Below are positions 25,919 through 64,000 of a stretch of 64,000 bases of DNA, piece by piece. A program made the position numbers and the translations under genes. The notes beneath the pieces were generated by a model. That model did no database searches. It saw only the letters and a program-made list of their open reading frames with translations, and was not told the DNA's origin. Position 1 is the stretch's first letter. Every line of letters starts with the position of its first letter. Source of the stretch: Anthopleura xanthogrammica (lineage: Eukaryota > Cnidaria > Anthozoa > Actiniaria > Actiniidae); the NCBI GenBank assembly GCA_964019055.1, contig OZ025211.1:10564900-10628899 (forward strand), given 5' to 3'.

Positions 25919-28151
25919 CATACATACATACATACATACGTACACACACATACTTTATTACAGCTATACATACTAAAATAAACTAATTACAAAAAATATT
26001 CTATCTAAAAGAAAAATATAAAATTGATATTATAGAAATTTTAAAAATACAACTTAAATATATAAATAATACTAAATACTAAATACTAAATACAGCGTAA
26101 ACGAATACTCTCGGCTTTTTCTCATTGTCAGTGTAAAAATACTCGAGGTCTTTTTAATAAGTCCAAAAACTAATGAGTGCTGTGATGTGGAACACTATTT
26201 GAGGCTAATACAAAAAAAAAAAAAATTTAAATCACAGGAACCAACCTCAAAAGATTAGCAGGTTTTAGAGCCTGTCCTTGTCTGGATAATTTCTATCGCC
26301 TGGACCGGTTTGGAAAATGTATTGAATGTCCTCTTGGCTACCAATGTACAAATGAAACAGTCCGCTTGCTTCCTGAGTTTTACTGGATCTGGAAAAATGA
26401 AAGCAGCAAAAAAAGATACCAAACATTCACTGAATTGCTGCAACAAGAAAATAAGTATCATGATCCAAGTTGGAGGATATTCAATGAAAATCTTCCAATA
26501 CCATATATATGTCCTTTTATTGGATCCTGTAAGGTAAAATCTTAAACTCTTGAAAATCATTTTTGTGCTTTTATCTTTTATAAAACTGGCATTCTTAAAG
26601 TAAAGTGTTAGTTATGTGTCTTTTTTTCGTTAATTTCCAGGGAGGCCTTGGCTCCATGTGCTCAGGTGGATACGAAGGTCCGCTGTGTGCTATATGCTCT
26701 AAAGGCTATTACAGGATGTTCTCTGGCTGTAATAATTGCCCGACTTTATATATTTTTGTTGGGCAGTGCTTTGCTATAGCAGTAGTGGCTGCTATACTTG
26801 TGTTTGCTATAATCAAAGACAAGAAGTCTAAGCATGCCAATAGACGTTCTGTAAGTGACACTGTCTTCAGCAGTTTTAAGATTGTCATTGGATTCTACCA
26901 AGTGACAAGTGGTACTCTGAACGCTTATTCGTACATCAAGTGGCCGGCAGCACTCACCAAGTTGATGAAGTTTGCTGATGTAATACAACTGAACATTTTC
27001 AAACTGGTTCCAGTGGAATGCCTGAAACAGTCAATCAGGTTGACACCGTACGCTGGTCTTGTGGTTTATATATCTTTAGATGCTATGGTCATTCTGATTG
27101 CCATTCTATACTTCTTCGTTAAAAGGGCCTGTACAAATATCAAAGGTGACAACAAAAGCCTTTCTAAATGTAAAGCAAACTGTTATCGAGCAGTTTTTCT
27201 TATCCTTTTTGTCACTTATCCTGCAACCTGTGAGAAGGTTTTTCAGGTTCTGCCAGCCAGTTGTCATAAGGTGTGTGACAATCAACAGGGCTGCTCATGG
27301 TTCCTTCAGTCCGACTATTCAGTGAAATGCTACACAAGTTTCTACAACAGATTTGTTATCTTGGCCTACTTTGCTCTTTTGATTCCAATTGGGTTTCCTG
27401 TTCTCACGATTTTCTTGCTGTGGAAGTACTGCAGAAACAATGAAGAAAAAGACAACAACATTGAACAAAATGAAAGTAGTGACAAAGTACATCTCAAAGT
27501 AAAGAAGCAGCAGCATCAAATTCAGAGATATGGTGAAATATCCATTGCAATGAGGTTCATTTACGAGAACTACAATGAAGATTGTTGGTACTGGGAGGTC
27601 ATTGAGCTCATTCGTAAGGTCATCTTCACTTCTGTACTTGTGTATTCTGGTCAAGAGGGACGATTATTTCTTGGTGTGACAGCAATCATGTCTTGTTTCT
27701 ATGCAGTTTACTTTGCTCATACACAACCTATCCCACATTTGTTTGACAAATGGCTTCATCTGGGTTCTCTGATGGCTACCATGGCTAACCAGTTCATGGC
27801 AATGTTGTTAAAGATTCCAGCAGAAACAGTCTCGACCTTAGTGGATGTGGAAAGTGACTCCGTTGGTATAACGGTTATGTTGATGATTGTCAATCTCTTC
27901 GTTATCATCATTATTGCAGGTACGAAAGCGCATTATGAACTGAAACTGACATCAACAAACGAACAAGCAAACAAATAATAAAGAAACATTTTTTTTCTTT
28001 TTTCTTTTCAGTGCGTTACTTGTATGGTGTCATACATTCTGCTAAAGCAATAAGAAGAAACCCCAATTGCAGTTTGAATTGTATGTTGTCATTGCTACAA
28101 GTTGTATCTATTGGTGAGGGACACGAGTCGTCAGTCAGCAAGGATGATTAG
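18149..28151 (+). CDS. Gene 2: MAM / sushi / SRCR / LRR / GCC2-GCC3-like / multi-TM receptor-like protein (leader exon not found)
   Basis: Twenty-two exons: 18149-18244, 18671-18912, 19014-19092, 19320-19496, 19673-20005, 20454-20562, 20659-20730, 20895-20966, 21234-21299, 21541-21612, 22283-22351, 22889-22960, 23247-23318, 23591-23662, 23986-24057, 24508-24579, 24711-24785, 24934-25112, 25354-25494, 26238-26533, 26641-27919, 28012-28151 (TAG). All phases agree and the join is open for 1,284 residues. Approximate residue ranges: MAM 1-139, sushi 140-198, SRCR 199-309, LRR N-cap 310-345, 11 LRRs 346-607, cysteine-rich 608-812, multi-TM 813-1238, tail to 1284. The first exon begins within a split codon, so an upstream exon with start and signal peptide is needed; I could not identify it between 16336 and 18148. 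Likely a cell-surface receptor; the ligand-binding ectodomain is inferred, not shown. Confidence 0.88.
19320..19496 (+). CDS. Gene 2 sushi (CCP) domain exon
   Basis: A single 177-bp exon encodes one sushi domain of 59 residues: VPVSCTMNCSLTNRLGSVC, CTFQCMHGGHVI, RRCLPNGRWSGLVPSCKG. The closing pattern C-x-NGRWSG-x-P-x-C is diagnostic. It has the same phase at both ends, the usual form of a shuffled sushi exon. Sushi domains mediate protein-protein contacts in complement and adhesion proteins. Confidence 0.88.
19673..20005 (+). CDS. Gene 2 SRCR domain exon
   Basis: A 333-bp exon encodes one scavenger receptor cysteine-rich domain: IQVLVNGSWGLMCREEKF, SSVVCRSLGLGDQGSV, CNGSERHILDCERSD, CAGNHVLHVICG. 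The GxWGxxC, VVCRxLGxG and C-x-G-x-E-x-x-x-x-x-C marks fit the family, which binds polyanionic or microbial ligands in many receptors. The exon is symmetric in phase, like the preceding sushi exon. Confidence 0.88.
20454..20562 (+). CDS. Gene 2 LRR N-terminal cap exon
   Basis: The 109-bp exon encodes CPAKCKCNFTNLAFEVKC followed by GPPVTIDALKNLP, the cysteine pattern of an LRRNT cap followed by the first strand of the solenoid. It starts in the phase of the SRCR exon and ends in the phase of the LRR exons, so it is the adaptor between the two sets of exons. Confidence 0.82.
20659..24785 (+). CDS. Gene 2 leucine-rich repeat exons (11 repeats, one per exon)
   Basis: Eleven exons of 66-75 bp each hold one repeat, for example NLGNVSINKIDKSLL (20895), KLRQNRISFIEQKAFESL (21541), DLRYNNLKSLSFKL (22283), DIMSNHLAKLSADMF (23247), FLDGNQIRNISRLTF (23986), SLTNNPLDVIAQGSF (24508) and YLIDTNLHTIDIGSTF (24711). 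The last eight align one-to-one with the gene 1 exons, including the shared 69-bp and 75-bp exons, so gene 1 probably has three more upstream. The 66-bp exon at 21234-21299 is short; its acceptor follows a 150-bp pyrimidine tract. Confidence 0.88.
21028..21186 (+). repeat. TCC/TTC pyrimidine tract
   Basis: About 155 bp of almost pure C/T (TCC, then TTC repeats with T runs) in the intron before the short LRR exon of gene 2, ending about 48 bp before its acceptor. Confidence 0.92.
21720..22110. repeat. Palindromic and duplicated element, intron of gene 2
   Basis: GCAAATAACGGTCTGCTCAT appears in near duplicate at about 21740-21785 and 21804-21825. Downstream, CAATTATTGAACTCGGTTAT near 21951 is inverted against a copy ending near 22100, with TTTGCCTCTGCCTTCGGCA at the centre. 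Non-coding, MITE-like. Confidence 0.65.
24934..26533 (+). CDS. Gene 2 cysteine-rich GCC2/GCC3-like exons
   Basis: Exons 24934-25112, 25354-25494 and 26238-26533 match gene 1 in length (179, 141, 296 bp). Motifs are CFPCDQGFY, CRRCPAGGFYQDAIAHVG, GCKQCPAGSYV, CTACLEGT, CPCLDNFYRLDRFG, CIECPLGYQCTNE and LLPEFYWIW. The intron between the second and third exons carries the ACAT array at 25731-25939. Confidence 0.85.
25731..25939. repeat. (ACAT)n array
   Basis: About 209 bp of CATA/ACAT with two point interruptions (near 25778 and 25914), in the gene 2 intron between the 141-bp and 296-bp cysteine-rich exons. It is followed by an ACTTTATTACAG stretch that could be an old retroelement tail. Confidence 0.95.
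26641..27919 (+). CDS. Gene 2 multi-transmembrane module exon
   Basis: The 1,279-bp exon is very similar to the gene 1 exon at both DNA and protein level: GYEGPLCAICSKGYY, KIVIGFYQVTSGTLNAYSY, QLNIFKLVPVECL, YPATCEKVFQVLPASCH, FALLIPIGFPVLTIFLLWKY, FIYENYNEDCWYWEVIELIR. The most variable part is the charged loop after WKYCRNN (EEKDNNIEQNESSDKVHLKV), one codon longer in total than in gene 1. About eight membrane segments are predicted by eye. Confidence 0.86.
28012..28151 (+). CDS. Gene 2 last exon, C-terminal tail
   Basis: The acceptor TTTTCAG joins the preceding G to TG and makes a valine codon; RYLYGVIHSAKAIRRNPNC and CMLSLLQVVSIGEGHE follow, ending SSVSKDD and TAG at 28149-28151. The tail is ten residues shorter than that of gene 1, and the difference is at the extreme C-terminus. 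Confidence 0.85.
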
Positions 28152-28867
28152 TGCATAATTAGTGCTCTATCACCCAATTTAAACTTGAATTTACCGCACG
28201 TTAAACTAAAATAAGAATCTGAGTGTACTTTTTTTTAAACATTTTTATTAGTTTAACTGACACACTTTTGAAAGGAACCAATAATAATTATCATGCTCAC
28301 ACACATTAGTCAACTTTTGATCTACATTAGCAAGTAGATATGCAAATCGTAATATATACAAATGATATAAAGCCTTATAAAATGCTGATGATAATGTACG
28401 TTCTAAATTTAAGGGATATTTGCATATTGTTAATAGCTGACACGAGCAAATTGTGTATTATTTTGCCAAGTTCTGAATGCATGTAGTTCTGTAATAGACG
28501 ACTTGCACTAACAAGTAACGTGACCCTGCCTCCTTAAGACGAGCAGCTGTGTCAAAATGAACCTCAGAAATGAAAAGAACACTTTGACATTAGTAAGAGG
28601 GCGAAGTTTTAGCTCATAATGTTGACATATCTTACCTTTATATGGTATAAGTATAAGTATAGTTTAAGTATATATTACCGCTAATGAAATAACGGGAGAC
28701 ACTTGGTTTCTGCAACTAAAAAATTAGATTTAGATTACATTATTTCCTCTTCTATTTGTAGAATGTCTTTTTCACATGCCTTGTTCACATTTGTCATAAA
28801 CGAGGGTAAAGTCTACAATACAATTTGATGATTTATGTACAAAATGATCTTGTGTGCTACATGTGGT
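28152..28867. other. Intergenic region between convergent genes 2 and 3
   Basis: 716 bases between the stop codons of the tail-to-tail genes. AT-rich, no coding signal, presumably both 3' UTRs. Confidence 0.6.
28244..28249 (-). terminator. Possible poly(A) signal of gene 3
   Basis: AATAAA on the minus strand, about 620 bases beyond the gene 3 stop and only about 95 bases beyond the gene 2 stop on the other strand. If used, the 3' ends of the convergent genes 2 and 3 would overlap. One hexamer in AT-rich DNA is weak evidence. Confidence 0.25.
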
Positions 28868-61110
<32,243 letters not shown>

Positions 61111-61370
61111 CTGTGTGGATATTTTAATAAGAATCATGTTAGCGGACTGTGCAAATTTCCAATATTGAGCCATAAATTCGAATTCGTACGTAGTGCATAT
61201 AATATAGGTTTATCAAACCAGATGTTTTTAAATGAGGATTTGAGGATTAGAAACACTGTTACACTTGGCAAAGTTTCGTCAGAGTTACTAATTGAGGCCT
61301 CAATCTTGTACAAAAAATTGCACAAGCAGCTGATATTTGCTGGGAGAAAAGGGGTCAGCGTTAATGTTAT

Positions 61371-61371
61371 C

Positions 61372-61433
<62 letters not shown>

Positions 61434-61452
61434 TAATAATAATAATAATAAT
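61371..61452. repeat. (AAT)n array
   Basis: About 27 copies with one CAA and one ATG variant. It directly follows, in minus-strand order, the decayed LINE fragment and is probably its tail. Confidence 0.93.
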
Positions 61453-61786
61453 GATAACACTTTATTTCTTAAAAACGAATTTTAAAAACTCAATGCTTTT
61501 TACAAATTTAAATATATACTAATATATAACCAAGATAGAATATAGAGAAAAGTTGTAAAATAGGTAGAGAAAAAATAAATTAAAAACAACCATTCTAAAG
61601 GCCTAAGATAATGATTATAATCTAATCTTTAGTTATTAAAAAGATATGTCTTTAATTTCGATTTAAAAATATCAACAAATATCATATTTGTGAGTTTTTC
61701 AGTTCTTCAGGTAATGAGTTCCAGATTTTCGGTCCTTCTATAGAGAAAGCTCTATCACCAAAAGTAACTGATCGGGATGCAGGCAC
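61453..61786 (-). mobile_element. Decayed LINE 3' end (reverse transcriptase C-terminus and 3' UTR)
   Basis: On the minus strand, 61786-61710 reads VPASRSVTFGDRAFSIEG then PKIWNSLPEELKNS, the usual end of non-LTR reverse transcriptases that occurs before a short last segment. A stop follows, and the frame is broken before residual lysine-rich sequence. The 3' UTR ends GAAATAAAGTGTTATC followed by the TTA/AAT array as tail. Only the extreme 3' end is present, as in a 5'-truncated insertion. Confidence 0.7.
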
Positions 61787-64000
61787 TGCAATCAAATCAC
61801 TTCACTATCGGTATATTTGAGCGGTATAATGTATCTCAGATATGCACAGAATATAACTGCTGCATAACCTTTTTTGTAGAATTTTCGTTTGTCTGGCAAC
61901 TCATTTTTTGTTCCCTTTTTTTCTTTTTTGTTCTTTCATTTGTTTGTATTTTTATCAGTCTTTTGCGATTCCCCTTTTCTCTACAGAAAAACTCAAATAC
62001 TTCAGCATGTTTTTTTCAGTTTTAGTAACAGAAAATAAGTTTGAAGTGTCCTTGTATGTTGTTATCATGAGTGAAAAAATGACGATTGATTTTTTTTTCA
62101 ATTTTGAGAATTTTGAATATGTTTTGTAATTGCATATGTTCTTTTACACAATGCGTCTAGTTATGTTGGCCGAGCGGAAATCCTTGAGGTCATGCATGCG
62201 TATCTATTTCCAAGATTTTTCTTTTTTTTTTTTTTAACTCGCAACTCCAATCGTATGTCTTTTGGCGTTGTTTGTAACTAAATCAATTTGAACTCGGACT
62301 GTCGTTGTGTCCAAATTTGCATATGCCTCAGACTTTGATAAAAGTCTGACGAGCAAGTTATAAAGGCTTTCAAAAACGTCCAAAGCGGTTACGCCAAATC
62401 GTTATTTTTGAGCTTAAAACAATTTGCAGCAAAAAATATCAAACTAAAGCCTTCTTCCTAAATGTTTACAGTGCCTTTGGTAATGATGCATTCACTAAGA
62501 TGATTTTGTCTTAGAATTTCCAGAAACGCTGAATTGTAATACAGTGGAGGAAGAGCCACTCTGTGGATTCCCCTGTTAATTCGCAATTCATTTAAACGCT
62601 CCAACAAGTTTATGCAATTGAGCTCTTCAGGTATTTACCCATACACTGTAACAATTGGCAGCCAATGTTCAATACTTTTATGTACATAAGTGAAGGTATT
62701 CACCATCCCGATTCAATACAATCACAAGGAAAATTTTGTGAAGCCTGACATTTCTTTTCGAAGCGCCTGCTTTTGAGCATATTTTGACTGCATGAACGTT
62801 AACTACTTCAAAATGTGTAATGCAACGAAGCATTGTTTTCTTGTGCTTTAGTTCTCGAATGACAGCTTTAACTTATAATCCCGTTTGTGTGTATACACAG
62901 GAATGTAGAAATTAAGAATGTCTCTTGCAATTGCAGTGTTAGAGCCCAAACTGCTGACAAAAAATAACTAGATGTCCAACGAGACTTAACACAAACAAGG
63001 GCTAGAATTACAAGCAAAGTGCAAAAAAAGTACCGAATGCTACGAAACGTACCTTGTACCTCAGTCTCGGCGTCGACGTACTTCCTTGTTGTCCGATTAG
63101 AACAATCCTCGTCTTGTCTGCAAGGTCTACATTCTATCGACGTCGGTTGAATGAACCAAAAGTTTAGATTCAAGAAAATAGGCCTTGAAAAGACCTGCTT
63201 TTCGTTATCAAACGTTATTTTTGCATATACGAACGCCCCGTATGATTGCGAAAAGTTATACCCATAAAATCAGATTCTTTAACCTTTATACTGTTAGTAT
63301 TCGAGCTAGGAGTGGCTTGTCAAGATCTCCTTGGTAACCTTACAATATCTAAATTGCAAACGAAATATAATATTGACCTTTTCACTTTAAGTCACATTTG
63401 GATGCAAAGGAATTGATAATATTAAGGACTTTTTTCGATCAGTATTAACGTGATTTTTCTTTTGATCCTATAAGCAGAGAAATAACTGATGCTTTTCGAT
63501 TAATAAGGAATAAAATCAACTTTTGGTTTCCTGACCTCGTTTCATCACCTACATATGTGCTCAGATGTCATTAGAAAGTAAAAACGAATAACGTTTACTA
63601 AAAAAAGTACGAAACTTATTTCTACTACTTTTGGTAGCTCATTTAAAAACGTAAGTTATTATTTAATTCTTACAAAGTTTGCAACTGATTATCCATAATA
63701 CGTGTTTTTGAGCTGTGTTTCCAACTTATAAATAAAAATTGGTGACAAGTATTGGTTTCTTCCTCATTCCATTGATGTATTTTTAAACATGTCATGGGTT
63801 AGTCTCTTTGTTTGCTTTCTCACTAACACTCTATCGGTTTCCAATTCTCTGTCTCTCTCTGTCGCTCTCTGTTAATCTCTGTCGGTCTTTCTTGCTCTTT
63901 CACTCTCCCTCACGAACAACTGGCGGTAAGTAACTGGGAAACAGAATTAGAATAAGAGTTATACCACTCTTAAAAATATATCATAGTCTGCATCTTGACA

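Larger units (their letters stand above)
61111..64000. other. Region upstream of gene 3
   Basis: Holds the AAT array, the LINE fragment and otherwise AT-rich sequence. A minus-strand frame at 62868-63173 includes IECRPCRQDEDCSNRTTRKY before a possible donor (AAG then GTACG at about 63051); it might be an untranslated or coding 5' exon of gene 3 or of another gene, without further support. The promoter of gene 3 should lie here, but no element is recognisable. Confidence 0.4.

Noticed and set aside
25553..25976. MYVCMYVC and THTYIHTY frames
   Set aside because: The ACAT array.

Overview
The window looks like a piece of an animal genome, most likely a cnidarian such as a coral or sea anemone. 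It is AT-rich and intron-rich, full of short palindromic elements and simple tandem arrays, and carries extracellular-domain genes built by exon shuffling (LRR, MAM, sushi, SRCR, EGF, PSI, C-type lectin, VWD, cadherin). The organism assignment is inference; the gene structures below were read from splice sites and frame continuity.

Layout. (1) 1176-11256, + strand: 3' part of a receptor-like gene (gene 1) with eight one-LRR exons, a cysteine-rich GCC2/GCC3-like stretch, and a large multi-membrane-spanning exon. Its 5' part lies outside the window or was not recognised. (2) 11257-18148: no gene seen; hairpin elements and a large palindrome with 1.02-kb arms. (3) 18149-28151, + strand: gene 2, a tandem paralogue of gene 1. 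Its intron phases match gene 1 throughout, and its extracellular part is more complete: MAM, sushi, SRCR, LRR N-cap, 11 LRR exons, cysteine-rich stretch, multi-TM module. Only the leader exon is missing. The 22 exons found join into one open frame of 1,284 residues. (4) 28868-61110, - strand, tail-to-tail with gene 2: gene 3, 40 exons that join without a frame break into about 4,637 residues. Its N-terminal half has the plan of Drosophila Bark beetle/Anakonda (three cap + SRCR + beta-helix units, then MAM, beta-helix, C-type lectin). Its C-terminal half has EGF, PSI, VWD, many EGF repeats, two cadherin repeats, one membrane helix and a short tail. (5) 61111-64000: an AAT array, a decayed LINE fragment, and no convincing gene.

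Genes 1 and 2 appear to be recent duplicates of a receptor-like family in which animal adhesion domains are joined to a polytopic membrane module; its motifs remind me of large uncharacterised protist membrane proteins. Between the copies the membrane part is very similar and the LRR part much less so, as expected if the ectodomain diversifies over a conserved output module. Gene 3 is probably an epithelial junction or adhesion protein. Whether the three genes act together cannot be read from the sequence.

The introns hold long, nearly pure 5-, 6- and 8-bp tandem arrays, several within a few bases of splice sites. These generate most of the long but meaningless open frames in the window.
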